Origin: Hypoxylon rubiginosum
Taxonomy: Eukaryota; Ascomycota; Sordariomycetes; Xylariales; Hypoxylaceae
Length of the DNA stretch: 64,000 nt
Direction of reading: 5' to 3'
NCBI GenBank assembly: GCA_902806565.1
Contig: CADCXA010000022.1
Location: 1 to 64,000 of the forward strand
The notes below the pieces were generated by a model, which saw only the letters and a program-made list of their open reading frames with translations, searched no databases and had not been told where the DNA came from. The translations under genes and the position numbers were made by a program. Below, one piece after another: positions 15,573 to 29,300 of this stretch; the stretch's first letter is position 1, and each line of letters starts with the position of its first letter.

Positions 15573-16339
15573 TAAAATTTATATAATTAAAACTTTATTT
15601 TAATTTATAAGTTTTAATTTAATAAAAAATTTATTAATTTATTATTTTATAGTTTTAAATTTTTTATAAAATTAATATTAAGTTTTTTAATAAAATTATT
15701 AATTTATATAATATTTTATTTTAAAGTTATAAATTTATTAATAAAATCTTTATTTTATTAAATAAAAATATTTTAATTTTATAATATAATTATTAAAAAT
15801 ATTAATATTAATAAATTAAAAAAGTTTTTTTATTTAAAATAACATTTTATTTATATTTATTAAAGTTTTAAAAGTTATTTAAATTTTTAAAATTATTTAT
15901 TTATATATTTATTAATATAATTTAATTTATATATAAAAAAAGTTTTAATTTTATTAATTTTATTGTTTTAGTTTTTAAGGTTTAACTGATTTTTAATTAT
16001 TTTATAATTTAACTAGTTTTATTTTTTTTTCTTTTTTAATAAAAGATTTAGTTTTTTTAAAATATATTATTAAAACTTTTAAAATTAAATATTTAATATT
16101 TTAAATAATTATATATTAAATTTAAAAAATGTTTTTATATAATATTATTAATAATAATTATTTTTATTTATATATTTAAAATAAGTTTTTTTAAAATAAA
16201 ATTTATAAAATAATATATTAATTAATTATAAAAACTTAAAATTTATTTAATAATAATAATATAAAAATCTTTAAAATTATTTATATTTTATTTATAGTTA
16301 ATATTATAAGTTATAAAATTATTAATAAATTATATATTA

Positions 16340-16700
16340 TTAAACTTTTTTTAATTTTTAAAAAGAATTAAAACTATTTATTTATTTTATATTTTTATTA
16401 TTTAAATAAAATAAATAAAAATTATTTAAAATATAACTTTATTTTAAATATTAAATATAATAATTTATTATAATTAAATAAAATTTAATATTAAATAAAA
16501 ATATTATATTAAATATATTTTAAAATTAAAATTAAATTAAAAAGAAAATAATTATAAAATTATAATAAATAATATAACTTTTATAAATTAAAATATAAAA
16601 ATTATAATTTTAAAATATAACTTTAAAATAATTAATTATAAAATAATTAAAATATTTATAAACTTATAATTTATAAATAGTTTTAATAAACCTTTTTTTT
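16340..16700 (+). repeat. Decayed repeat copy C (partial)
   Basis: About 250-350 bp here match the reverse complement of 6,690-7,000, with long shared words and scattered transitions. It has the same orientation as copy A and shows that at least three copies of the same element family lie within 17 kb. Confidence 0.65.
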
Positions 16701-18272
16701 ATATAAATTATATATTTATTTAATATATAATTTTAATTAAATTATAAATTAATAAATTATTATAAAGTATTTTTTTATTATATTATTAATTATAATTTTA
16801 AATATTATTAATTTATATACTATTATAATTTTATAATTAAAACTTATATTAATTTAAATTTTATATTATTAAAAAACTTTAATTAAATATTAATATTATA
16901 ATAAAATTAAAATATTAAAATATTAAAATATTATATAATATTTTAAATTATATATAATTTAAACTTATTATATAATTTATTTAAATATTATATTAAAATA
17001 GTTTTTTTATATATTATTTTTAATATATATAATATTATAACATTTATTAAATATTTATATTAATTAATATATTTTTAATAAACTTTTTATTTTTTTTAAT
17101 TATATAATATTAAAATTAAATTATATTATAATATATATAATATAAAATAATAATATTATTAAATTTATTAATTTAATTAATAATTATAAAATTAAATTTT
17201 TTTATTTTTAATTTATTAATAAATAAAAAAATAAAAAACATAAAAAAATATTATTTAAATTATTTTTTTTAAATATTTTAATTTTAACTATTTATAATTA
17301 TTTTATAATTTATATAATTAATATTTTTTAATTTATATTAAATATTTTATAATAAAAAAAGTTTTAAAATAAATAATTTTTAAAAATAAATTTTATTAAA
17401 TTTTATTAAATTTATTATTAAAATAACTTTTAAATTTTATTTATAAATATTATTTATTATATTTTTTATTTTATTTTATAACTTTTATAATATTAAAGTT
17501 TTATTAAAATATAAAATATAATTTATAAATATAATTTTATATATATAATAATATATATTTAATATTTTATAATATTATTTAATTTTAATTTTTGAATAAT
17601 TTAAAAATTATAAATTTTTATAATATATAAATTTAAATTAAAATATTTTTTTAATATATATATATATTTTATAAATATTAATTTTAATTAATATAATAAA
17701 AAATAAAAAATTTAAAATTATATAAAATATTTTTTTTTAAATTTAAATTAAAATAATAATAACTTAAAAAACTTATAATAATTTAAATTTATTAATTATA
17801 ATAAAAATATTTTAAAATATCTTTTAAATAATATATAATATTTTTATTTTAAATATATATATATATTTTTATATAATATATAATTATTTAAATATAAATA
17901 ATTATAATAAAACACGGTAAAAAAAAAATTTAAAAATAAAAAAACTTAATTTTAAATATATTAAAACAAATGAAATTTTAAGTAGCCGGGAGCTTGAAAA
18001 TAAACCCTTGTAAATAAACAACGAGACCAGGAAAAAACGGTGAGTATATCCAACTGAAAAAAAGGGGACAAAAGAAAGTGAAATAGCAGTGAAGTGGGAA
18101 AAGACTGATATATCCTCCGCGTGCATGCACATTACAAGCCCATATCGGCATCATCTCCATAAGCGATTACTTTTTTCCCAAAACAAGAGAAGAAAAAAGA
18201 AAACCTTCGTACAAATCTCTCATACACCGAACCCGCCCATCATTAGCAAGACAGCCTTGAGATCATTCCTAC

Positions 18273-21200
18273 TTACGCGGCGACCTCCTCGGTCCTTACG
18301 ACCCAGCCCCAGCGCTCCTTGGCCGGCACGATCAGGTCGCGCCTCGCGGCCTCCTTCTCGACGTGCAGGCTCCACGCCGTCGGCCCCGCGTACGTCAGCT
18401 CCTTCTCCTTCTTCGCGTCGACGGCGCCCCACCGCTCGACGGGGACCACCGTCAGCCCGCCGTACTTGCGCGCGAGCCGCTCGTGCAGCGCCGACGCCGT
18501 GCGGCTGCCCTCGGGCCGCGACGCCCAGCCGCACCGCCGCAGGCCGTCGAGGTGCGCGTCGGACGCGGCCCGCAGGATCTCCTTGTGCTTGGCGTCGACG
18601 GGCGCGTCGGATCGGTGGTGGTGGTGCTCGTCGAGGTCGCGCAGGACGTCGAGGTGGATGCGGGCGGCCTCGCGGGTGCGGCCGGCGCGCGCGAGCAGGA
18701 CGGAGAGCTTGTTGGCGAAGGTGAGGGCGTGCGGGTCCAGACCGCCGCGCGACTGCCGGACGTTGTAGTAGAGGATGTCGGCCAGAGCGATGGCGCTGTC
18801 GACGTGCGAGGCCGAGACGTGCGCGTCGATGAGCAGCGCGCCGATGTGGAGGACCACGGCGGGGGACCAGCTGCGCTGGACCTCGCGCGAGCGCCAGAGG
18901 GCGGTGAGGAGGGTCTGGTACGGGTTAGCTTCTGTCACGTTCATCTGCTTTGGATGGGGGCTTATTACCTCGAGTTCTCCGTAGTTCTTCTGGTCGCCCA
19001 GCAGAGTGATGAGGCTGGACAGATCTTCGAAGCGCAGGCTGACCAGGTCGACGCCGGCTTCGCGGAAGGCGGCGAACACGGTCTGCAGCACGTTGCGACT
19101 CGTGACCAGCATAGACTCCTTGAGCGCTGCATCGGCTGTCTTCCAGGTTGGGACATTGTGGCCGGCTAGTAGCTCCGCGAGCTTGTAGCCTAGAACACCC
19201 CGACCCTTGTTGTGATAGAACCTCTGCGCGTTAGCGAACTGGAAGCCGCACTTGGCAACGGCGTGGGCGCGTGCAAGGTCCTTGGTGTCGACCATGAGTT
19301 GGCGGACAATCGTGTTGATGGCCTTGACGGTGGCCAGAGCAAAGTCGACCGTAGTGCGCTCGGTCGAGTTGCTGTCGCCGATCTCGGTGAGGAGCGCCAC
19401 GTAGAATTCGAATGTGGCGTTCCGGTCGTTGACGTGGGTGCCCAAGATCTTGGAGTACCGCTCCGTGAAGATCGCAAAGAGCTTTTTGTCGAGCACGGAG
19501 ACGAAGCTCTTGCGGCCACGGACGACCCAGAGGCTGCGGAGGCGGGCCGTATGCTCTAGAACCGTCTCGATGCTGGTCTTCTCGGTCATGTTGGTTGTGA
19601 CCACGACGTACTGCTCGTAGAGTATGTTCTCGAGAAGGAGATCGGCCATGAGCTGGGAGAAGTGGTTTTGGCCAGGCTTTCCATCTTCGTGATGCAATCC
19701 TTCCTCGAGGGCGATTAGGAACACGAGAGCAATCTTGGTAAGCTTCACTTCCAGCTTGAAGGTGATGTTCTGTTCGGAGACGTCGAAGCCAGGGAACAGG
19801 ACCAAGATGCGCAGTTGGCGGAGCAGCTCGTTGCCTTCGCGCTCGAGCTTGACGCTCTTGTAGATGGTAGCGATGGTCAGAGCAGCTTTATACAGCTCAA
19901 CCGCGACGGTGGACGTGGAGAGGGTCTTGATAACGCTCTCCTGCAATAGGGAAACGATAGTAAGGCGTGACTTCTCGCTGTTATACTTACTATAAATCAA
20001 GACCAGCTCCTTCAACTTGAGTAGAGTAGTCTCGTGCCACCATCCGTATTGAACCTTGAACAGCTCATACGTCTCCGAGCACACGGCAATAGCCCTCTCA
20101 ATAGTCGTGGTGTCAGTCTTCTTGCTGCTCGTGATGACGGTGACGTAGAGAGTAGACAGGCGCTTCTTGATGGTCTGAACCTTGGTCTGGGTGATAGTCG
20201 TGATGGTCTTCGTCTTCGTTATCACCTCTTCGTAAATCGTCACTGACTCGAGGTAATGCTCCTCGCTCTTCTCGCAGATCTCTGCAAGGGCGATCAGGGC
20301 CGTCACGTAAATGGCAACCGAAACTCCAAAGACCTTCTTGACCGTCTCGCGATACTCGATCGTGAGCTTGTAGAGGACCGAGAACTCCCCCTTGGAATGG
20401 AACTCGAGCACGTACCGGTACTGCTCGTACACCAGCTGCACGAAGTCCTCCGACAACTTGAATTCCTGGTTGTGCTTGGTGACGGTTTCCCAAAGTACAA
20501 CGCAGAGCTTTTGGAGGTCGGTCCAGCGGCTCTCTTCCCGGTAGAACCTGAGCACTCTGGTGGCAGCTTCGAAAGCTTCGTAATGAACGACGCCATTTTT
20601 GGTATACGCCGTAACGATCTCAGCATAATAGTCGTAAGCCTCCTTACGCCCCAGTAGCTCGTAGGTAGATGCTAGCTCGTATAGGGTTTGGATGGTCAAT
20701 TTGTGGGTTACACCGAGGTGCTTGCGATAGTGTTGGAGCAGCTGCACGTATATCTCGATGACCTTCTCATATCGATGATACTCCTTGTAGAAAGAGATTA
20801 ACCTGGTGGTCGTATCGGTGAGAAGGACATCTTCAGCTTTCAGAGAAGCAAGAGTTGCCCTCCAAGTGCGGATGTAGATCTGCTCTGCCTTGTCAAATTT
20901 CCGTTGGCGATGGTAGCAAAGGGCAAGACGTAGAGCGGTCGACACGGTCTCCGAAACATAGCTCCCTTCCAGAGTGAGCTTCTCGTCAGTCGTAAGGATA
21001 CCTTTCCAGACGAGCTCCAATGACTGTCGAAGGACAACTTCAGCTTCGGTCCACCGCTGGAGCTTGATGTGGAGGCTGACAAGAGCCAAGGAGGCTTTGA
21101 AAAACTGGCTGTCCACCTTGCCAGACTTGGCCCGAGTGTAAGTAGTCTCGTAGATGTCTCGCGTGATAGTCTCAGTCTCGGTCGTCGTAGTAGTAACCTC

Positions 21201-24200
21201 TGTGGTAGTCTCTGTAATCTCTTCTACAACCTCGGTAATGATGGTGGAGGTCTCGCTCGCTTCCTCGGTTTCAATAAGCTTACGTTCCTTGAACCATCCC
21301 CAAGCCCGCTTAAGGATGGATACGGAAATTGTAAGCAATCCAAACTGTCGGAACAGGACGGAGAGCTCTTTCAGGCGGAGCACGATAGCCTTACTCTCAA
21401 ACGTGCGATTCTCATATTCGGCCCAGACAACGACCATGATGTTGCAGGCCTCACTCTGGCGCTTGAGGCGGCGCAAGAAGTGGACATACTCGAGAGTGAT
21501 GTTAAGTTGCACGAGCTGTAGCTCGGCGGTCGATTTCTGACGGCAAGCCGCACAGATGCGACCCCAGAGAGCGACGTACAGCTTCTCCGCGAGGAGATAT
21601 TCATGCTTGGACTCATACGCCTTGGCGAGACTAAGAATGATGGTCAACCGTAGTTCATCGGTCAGCTCCATCTCCTCGCTGGCCTCAAAGAGGAGTTCAT
21701 CATATTGGACCTTGCTTTCTTGGGTTTCTTCCTTCTTGAGGATAACCTTCAATCCGGCCAGTTCCCTCGCAATGCCACGCTCACGACCAGATCCTCGGCC
21801 GAAGCGGACGATGATAACCTCATGTAGCTCTTTAAGGATGACGGCTGCCATGTGCTCTTCGTGGATTTCTTGGTAGAGCTTGACTAGTGCTTCGTACCAA
21901 CGGATGACATGGTCGGATTGCCCGCCGTATTGTCCCTTGCAAACATCGATGTAGAAACGAATCATCTCTTCGCGGTATGTTACAATCGTAGTGCGCTTAG
22001 TAAATGTGATTTCGTCGGTGCATACGAGGAAGAGCGATGTGCAGGTGACAACGAGTGGGCTGAACTTATATAGAATTGTTCGGCCGATATGTGATGCACG
22101 GTAGAAAACCTCAGCAGCCTTGGTCAATTCCGACTGTGTTCGGTACAGGATACCGAGAACAATGAGACTCTGCAGAACGGTGCGATGATTTTCCCCAAAG
22201 CAGGCAGTGCGAATTTTCAAGGCAAGGTCATGTAGATGGATCGAATCAGACACAGGAGTCTGAGTTTGCCAACTGTACCACTCTAACATGACCAAGAAGT
22301 TCGAATCGGGAAATATGTCTTTGAAGTCGGGCGACAGTGCCAAATCGCCTTTAGTGCTGAGGAGCGAGGACTTCTGGAAATGAATAATCCAGTATCTCAC
22401 CGTGTATTCAACGATGCGATGTGACTGGAAGGCCTGGTCGATGATTACTCTGTTTACAATCTCGAAGGATGGCTCGCACGGCTGCGTAAGGACATTGCGA
22501 GTAAACAAGAGTAGCGTCATTGTAAAGAGCCGATGAGCATCTCTGAGTGAAATAAGAGAAGTACCGCAGAGTCCTCGAAGGTAGCTTCGCACAACCGGAT
22601 GCTTGAATCGAACAGTTCCCTTATGCTCAACGAGGAGGCATCTCGTCGTTAGAAGTACCTTGCGCACGTTGACACGAGATGACACTGTTTGCTTGGTAAC
22701 ATCGACGCTCAGCAAATCTTCCGCCTCTTCGATCTGTAGCGGGCGCTCGGTAGCCACCATAAATGTCAACAGATGACTAATATGGCTTTCCTTCAAGTTA
22801 ACTTTATTAACAAGTTCCTTGAGCAGGCCATCGTGGTTCTTAGTAGAGTCCGGCTTGATACCCTCAATTAACTGCTTGAAGGAGTCAAACTTGACGTCGC
22901 TGTCTAGCAACTGAAGGGACAAGTAAGCAAATAGAAACGAGCCTCTGGAACGGGAAACCAGTATGCTCAATAACTCTTGCTGCTTGGCATTGGTCTGCGT
23001 GGTATAGACACTGCGCTTAGAAAGACCATCTATCAAGTAGAGCTGAATGTCGTCGTGTACGTGCTCGTGGGTGATGACGAGGTGTTTGCACTCAGGCTGG
23101 CCAAGGTGGGAAAGAGGTCGAGAGAAGGTGATAGCACGGGTATGTGACAGCTTTCTCACACTCTGGTGTAGACGGGTGTATAGCTCCAGAGCTTTTGCAT
23201 CCCCGCCTACTATCTCGTCCAGTCCGTCGATAATGACAGCAAGGTTCACTCCTTTACTGTTGATGGTAGCTAAGCCGGCGTCGAACACAGCCCACAGTTG
23301 ACTGGCCAGTTCCTTCTCGTTATGCCCATCTTCGAATTTTGCGAGGACTGACGACAGCTGCTCAAAGAGACGCACGTCACCAATGCTAATCTCTAGTAGT
23401 TGAGAGAGCAAGCTCTTTAGTAGGTCGACAGTAGATGACCTTTGAGGATAGTCAATGGCTGTAACGGGTTAGCTTTGACCAATATCAAGTTATAAAGGGA
23501 AGATTTACCGAAGGTGTAAGAGACTGTTCTGTATTTTTCAGTCAGATGACCGATGGGTCTCTCGAGTTGCTCTCGCACCCAGGCGGCAAGCATGCTCTTG
23601 CCGCACCCGGCAGTTCCAGTGATGGCCAGTACCTTGTCGCCCTTTTCGAGGAAGTCGACGAGGTGGTCCTCTAGCCATTCGCAGGTACCATCTGCACGGC
23701 GTTTCTTGTCTTGGATACGGCCATACAGATGAGACTTTACGTGTGTCTCAGAGGATCCTAGGGTCTGTTGAAGCGATGCTACCTCAGTCGCGGCATGGCT
23801 GTTGCCGATTTTGTAACCCCAGATCGTGTAGATGAGTTGTTCTCTCTTGGCGCATATATCTTCTAGTTGGCTTCCAAATTCCCGGTCGAAGTCAATGGAT
23901 ATGGCGCTCTTAGACAGGCGGCTAACCCGTTGGTGGTAGAATATAGCGACATCTCCAAGGAGGTGCACGAGGGCGATGATTACCTCGCCTAGAGCATATG
24001 CGATACCTTCGCTCAGCGCGAACAAGGATCGGAGCTCGAGAGTGTTCGCGAGAAGTTGACCAAGCTCGTATAAGACGTTGAAGGTAGGCTCTAGGGCTTG
24101 CGCTTGGTCGGAACCGAGCTGATCTTCTTAGCAAAACTTGTTAGACGACGGAGCGTTTATGAAACTTACCTCGAGAAGCAGATAACAGCTAGCCAATGCG

Positions 24201-24610
24201 GTATCCCTCACCGTTGTGCTATCTGTCATGAATTCTTTCACTGCTGTGGTAAACTCGTCGAGCTGAAGGCCAAAGAACTCGGCTTCTTTTAGTACCTGAT
24301 CCCAACCCGATCCGCGCCTGGGCATATGGATGATACGCTCATCTGAGATGTATCCCAGGTATGCCTGGAGGTCGATGCGCTTGAGGTAGGCATCGTCCAC
24401 GTCGTCCAGCTCACGCACGAGTCTTGATCTAACTCGTTTGGCGGTCTCGATTGTGCGGGTGACTTGAATACGAGTTGATCTCGACTCAGACTGGGTCGTG
24501 CTGCGGACGACAGTAGAACTACTCGTATTGACATCGCTCGAAGACGTAGTAGTAGTCTGCTTAACCGGGCCTGAAGGCGCCTGGCTGCCGTTTACAAGAG
24601 GAGAAGGCAT
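18273..24610 (-). CDS. NLR-like STAND ATPase with long TPR-type C-terminal region
   Basis: Three exons on the minus strand (24,170-24,610; 23,509-24,118; 18,273-23,458) with introns of 51 and 50 bp join in frame to 2,078 residues. A Ser/Thr-rich N-terminus leads into a helical domain, then a Walker A loop GTAGCGKS (about residues 315-322) and a Walker B strand ending IIDGLDE (about 426-432), the NACHT/STAND arrangement. From about residue 750 on there are helical repeats with TPR-like spacing (for example A-x-x-x-Y-x-x-A segments near 'AEKLYVALW' and 'AEQIYIRTW'). A Thr/Glu-rich low-complexity insert (about 1,078-1,127) splits the repeat array. Fungal NLR-like proteins of this plan act in non-self recognition and programmed cell death in some species; a role here is inferred. 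GC content is very high in the last 700 bp, right beside the AT isochore. The ATG at 24,610 is the first in frame. Confidence 0.85.
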
Positions 24611-26486
24611 TTTGATCTCTGTTTTCGGCTCTTCTGTAGAGTTCTGGGATGACTGGGAGTGGGATGAGGAAAGTGACCTGCGATTCCGCAGACCTAAAGG
24701 TTATCAGTATAATGAGCTCCAGAAGATGGATGGATGGGTAGATGGGTGTGCTGTATCGTACTTTGCGGCAATTTGTTTCGAAGTCCCTGCATTTTTATGT
24801 GTCGGAAGCTGTTGAAGGATTTCCTATCGTCTTAAATTGTCGTAAGAGCTGGCACTGACCCCTTTTCATAGCTTTCAGAAACGGCTGCTGATGCTCAGCT
24901 TGCCCGCGCCAATATTGAGTCCAGATCAGGCAAACCGACTCAGTCTCAGTTCGTGACGATCCAAAAATCATATCCCACTCAGCTTAATTTCCCAGGTAAG
25001 GATAGTGACAGCCAAGATTGGTTAATTCGATCCATCTCCGGCTTGTCTAAGTGCACCGGCACGCCCGGCGATGCGAATGCCTCATAAATCATAATGATGG
25101 TGTCTCAACCTGAGATGCTTCACGCACGCTATACGCGGTCATTTCCTATTTCGGCAGTCGTGGCACCAAGATGGCAGCGCGTGGCGCACACGATGCTAGC
25201 TGAATATTTGCTCGAGGCCTCGCGGGCGCAACGTTCCCGCAGGTGGCGCACGCTTGCGCAGCTCGGCTCGTCAGTTCGACCCCAGGACGATTGACCTCGG
25301 TGTCATCCTTCCGCGACTAGACGTTGATCGAGACCCGGTCTCTTCTATTTGGTGGTACCCTAAACGGCAATGAGTGCAACCCCCTCTAACGGCGACAGCT
25401 GTGTTGTCTCACACCGATAGAGTGCTGACTCCCGGAAGAATCAATTGGGGAACTCAATTCTTTTTCTTATTGGTCCACAGGGGCACACAGCATATTAGCT
25501 TGGCAGGCTGGAAAAAGAAAGGGACATCAATCGTCATATAGCAGGACCCCTTTTCTCACAGATGCTTCATGCTCTTTCTTACACAGTAGACCCGAGGTAA
25601 CTCTCAGCTCCCCTCAAACAGAACATTCCACCTACGGGATATTACTGGGGGTTTACTTTGCCTGCGCCACGCATACGCCGTGCATGATGACGACCCAAGA
25701 ACCTAGGTATAGCGATAGGTAATCGCCGACCCACCGTACAGCCCGTGCATATTAAAGCCCGGCGTTCCAATAATGAAGCCCGATCATTGCCAATTCTCGA
25801 AGCTCTAGGCGTCAGCCTATTTCGTTGGCGGCCTGCATCGCATCACATCGATGATGACCGGGCATGACGGATCCTGCGATCTATATGTGATCGTTGCTCG
25901 TGAGCGGGGACGACGAAGCTGATGTGTCGTGTATGCTGCGATATATCCCTATATGTAGGTAATGAGACAATGATTGTGCAATGAAGCACGCCAGGTTCTA
26001 GTTCGTGTGGGTTCACTGCGGTGGGCATGCGCGCAACTCACCTAAACCATCAGGGACCAGGTGTGTCTAACATCTAGAAGTCTCTCAATCACGTGGGTCC
26101 TGGAAGTTCCAAACGCATCCAATCACGGCTCAATGCTGGGCAGAACCAGGGGAACTGTTTTAACAAGTACTAATATTCTCGCGTGTACCTGCTTTCTCCA
26201 TCACTACACCTCGAAACTAATGCGCAGCCAGACGAGACGCATTAGTGCGAGTCCGCTTCTCAGAGATATTGCTTCAAATTTTTGCCCACGTATTGGGAGA
26301 TTGAAAATGAAGATAAACACAAATACCTGCTAAGCTTTATTTTAGGAGCCACATCTAGAACTACGCCAACCCAATATCTATTATCTATCATCTATCAAGC
26401 ACGCACTCTTACGGCCGACGGGCCATTGCGCATTTCCACATATCTCATCGGTACCCAATCAGATCGCGGCCCAGCACCATAGATGC
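24611..26486. other. Intergenic: 5' flank of the NLR-like gene and 3' flank of the desaturase
   Basis: No open frame here has codon bias, splice structure or a recognisable domain. It must hold the promoter of the minus-strand NLR-like gene. Confidence 0.6.
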
Positions 26487-27868
26487 TTATTGAGCCCACT
26501 TGAGGACGCCGGGATTTGCCGGGTCACTCTCCACATACTGGCACGAACGAGACGTCTCCCACAGCTGACCCATAAACGAGCGATCGTCGCTGTGGTACAG
26601 ATCTCCGAGCAGTGGCTTGATCGCCTTGGTAGCTTCCTCGGCATAGTAAAAAGGGATACGACTAGTGAAAGTTAGCTTACTAGCAATCAATAGCTATGAC
26701 GTCCGTGTTGAAGTCTTTTACTTACGAAAAGAGATGGTGAACGACATGCGTATCGATAATGCCGTGGAAGACGTGACGGCCAACGAAGCCGAAATCACGA
26801 TCGACGGTTGCGAGAGCGCCCGCCACGAAGGTCCAGCGCTCGCCATCATAGTGGGGGACATCTTGGTGAGTATGGTGGAGGTACGTAATGGCGACTAAAT
26901 AAATCGTTAATCACTCGAACTGCAGGAAGGAATATGGACTCCAACTTACCCAGCCAGTGGTTGATCCAGAAATACGGCACGCCGTACAATAAGAACACCG
27001 TCTGCCAATCCAGAGCCAGGGAGCTGTAGTAGAGACCTGCAGCCACCAACGCCAAACCCAGATCGGAAATGAGAATGTAGAGAGCCTCCTGCGGGCGGAA
27101 TACCCCACTGAACGGATCAAAGTGGCTGCGTCTCCACCACTTGGCTTCTTGCTTCTGCATGCTGTCTTCTCCAGACGTCGCGTTGAGCAGCATATACACC
27201 TGCCATCCCCCAAGTTGCTGGCCCAGCAAGCGAATCAGGTTTACCAGAGGCGCATCCTCCAGCATCTCCAAGTCGATAACAGAATCCAGCGCGCCCGCCA
27301 GCGTTCGGACGAAGTAGGAGGGGCTGGTCCTGGGCACGAAGGCCATGTCCTTTTGCATGTGACCCGTGAAGCGATGGTGGCGGGCGTGCGAAAACTTCCA
27401 CGAGAAGAATGGCACGAGAAGTATCGAGTGCAGGACCCAGCCGACGAACTCATTCAGGTACCGATGAACTGAGAAGGCGCTGTGGCCGCACTCGTGCGCC
27501 AAGATCCAGATGCCGACACCGACGAGGCCTTGGATGAAGCCGTACGCGATCCAAGCAAGGGTGCGGTACGTCGGGTTAGCAATTGAAGGAATGAAGGCCA
27601 GCGCCCCGTACACAAGCGCGGCCGCCATCGCGAGGTCTCGCACGACATAAGACATCGACCTCCATGTCGAAGGCTTGAAGCAATGCGCGGGGATGGCTTT
27701 GCGAAGCGTGTTGATGTCTGGCAGGGTTGGCTGCTGCTGAGCGTTCAACGTCTGGGACAAGATGTTAGTCAATCCAAGTCCGACTACCTGGGTACGTCTT
27801 TTGCTACTCACCACTTTTACCGAGCGAGCTCTCACCGCAGGCTCTTCGACCTGAGTAATCGTCGACAT
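26487..27868 (-). CDS. Membrane fatty-acid desaturase, delta-12/delta-15 (FAD2-like)
   Basis: Four exons (27,812-27,868; 26,950-27,751; 26,726-26,894; 26,487-26,661) give 400 residues. All three histidine boxes are present: HECGH (105-109), HARHH (141-145) and HVVHH (336-340), with four hydrophobic stretches between them, as in ER desaturases that introduce a double bond into oleoyl or linoleoyl chains. The motif [14 protein letters not shown] before the third box is typical of the delta-12/omega-3 group; the two activities cannot be told apart by eye. Intron 1 (60 bp, GTGAGT donor, GACTAAC branch, CAG acceptor) has no stop and keeps the frame, so an unspliced 420-residue form is possible. 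The third histidine box lies on its own exon, so losing that exon would abolish activity. Confidence 0.93.
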
Positions 27869-29300
27869 TATGACAGCTGACTATGCTCTAGGCCAATGGT
27901 TACCTAGGTATATACGCGACTGGACGCTGTTAATTCGTGTCGAAATACTCGATTGGCGGGAAAAGTCTTATCTGCCGTCGCCTACTTGTGTATGAGGAGG
28001 GAGAAAAGAACGTCGCAACCTCACCGCCCAGTTTTCAGTCATCGCAGAATTTTTTTTCTACCGGACCTTATCGCTAGTTTTATTGTCCCTCCATGCCAAA
28101 CTGCGCTAGGCCGTTATAGAAAAGGGGTTGCTTGCTACCTCGCGATGCTCCACTAAACCTCTTACAAGTTACACGTGGGGGGGGGTGTTCTGGAACGCTC
28201 ATCTTCGTTGAGAAGAGCCTCAACAACTTTCTCAAGCTCATGATAGGGGTCCTGGGGATCGGGTCTTGGAAGCGGGTCGTTCCTAGCAGATAACCTGGTT
28301 CCGACTCAGCACGGTTCGTGGGATGGTGTAGGCCAACCTGACTAGCACCGTTACGAGTAATTTCCCCTTTTAGGTTCCTAAGATTCAAACGAGCCAACCC
28401 TGTTCCATTATGATGGAGTGCCGAGCTTCTGACCAATGGTGCGTCGTCGGTCGAATCTTAGGTGGATATACTATCAGCATGGGGGGGGGCGAAAACGTGA
28501 AAATTCGTACAAGCGGATTGTCAAAACAATCTCCTTTTCATCAACGTGTCCAAAGTGCGACTCTTTTTGATCAGCGGAATGAAACGCGCCCCAAACCATC
28601 TTCTGGCCCGTTAATAGATGGGTGTTTGCAGTTTTGCGTTTTCAGCACGTGATGTGATTTTGGAGCAAATCACCCAATGGGACAGATGGTAGGCTATAAA
28701 TGGGTATTGGAATAAAATATCCCTCTTATCGGCCCGCCAAGACTTTGTATCAAAATCTACGAAGCCGGACATGGAGAGTTTAAAAGGGGGAGTAGGTTCG
28801 ATTCCTATCAACGCTATTTGGTATCCCCCTCTTTCTGCCCATTCTAACTAGCAGAAAGAGCTTGCAATATAAGTACTAGCACAATTCTCAACTATTACAT
28901 ATACGACCATATGATCTGGAAAACCCGGGGTCCTGTAAGCTCTTCGGAATATAAAAGCTGCTTGCTCTTCTCCTTAAGCACTTCGATCTGCTGCTTGCAC
29001 TCATGGTTCTAGACTTCTAGTGATCACGCAGCTCCACGGCTCCACGGCTCCACTGGCAGATGTGTCATCGACTAGCTGTGTGCTACTTGCTCGTCTACTG
29101 CCAGCGGATATGTTGACTCCAGTATTTTCCACATCGTTGGCATCTTGAACTCTCGGGGTTTCATGCTGTCGCTCATCGTGAAGCATAGGTCTTTGCTCAG
29201 TTTCCCTCGGCAGCGCGCTGCGTAGGGGACCCTGGACAACTACCAAGTCATTGACAGCAGTCCTAGCGATCAATCACACGCCAAGCAGGATTTAGCCGCC
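27869..29300. other. Intergenic
   Basis: Promoter side of the desaturase and 3' side of the metallopeptidase gene. A TATATA-like run lies about 40 bp upstream of the desaturase ATG. No convincing gene; the short open frames lack ATG starts or protein-like composition. Confidence 0.55.

Larger units (their letters stand above)
1..17880. repeat. AT-rich isochore of decayed, probably RIP-mutated repeats
   Basis: This block is almost purely A and T, with stop codons in every frame and no open frame of useful length. CA and TG dinucleotides are rare while TA is very common, which is the signature expected when CpA has been converted to TpA by repeat-induced point mutation (known mechanism in ascomycetes; inferred here). 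Several internal segments are recognisably copies of each other, so the block is repetitive DNA that decayed after duplication rather than simple low-complexity sequence. The change to normal composition is abrupt, between about 17,900 and 18,200. The class of transposon cannot be told because no protein motif survives. Confidence 0.88.

Noticed and set aside
1..17880. Possibility that the AT-rich block is mitochondrial DNA
   Set aside because: Mitochondrial genes, tRNAs and introns would leave clear open frames; none exist, and repeat copies with transition differences point to RIP instead.
17902..18132. Minus-strand Phe/Leu-rich small frame at the isochore boundary
   Set aside because: The composition simply reflects AT-rich DNA; no start context or homology.
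18363..19169. Long plus-strand open frame (268 codons) opposite the NLR-like gene
   Set aside because: It is the shadow of a GC-rich coding exon; its product is Arg/Val/Gly-rich without domains, while the minus strand continues a well-supported protein.
25094..25294. Plus-strand 66-codon open frame upstream of the NLR-like gene
   Set aside because: Short, Arg-rich composition typical of chance frames, with no supporting signal.
27122..27472. Plus-strand open frame within the desaturase
   Set aside because: Overlaps the conserved histidine-box exon antisense; a shadow.
28780..28815. GGTTCGATTCC-like word resembling a tRNA B box
   Set aside because: No acceptor stem, anticodon arm or A box can be folded around it.
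29001..29273. 90-codon minus-strand open frame downstream of the metallopeptidase gene
   Set aside because: No ATG at its start, no splice link to the gene, and no protein-like motif.
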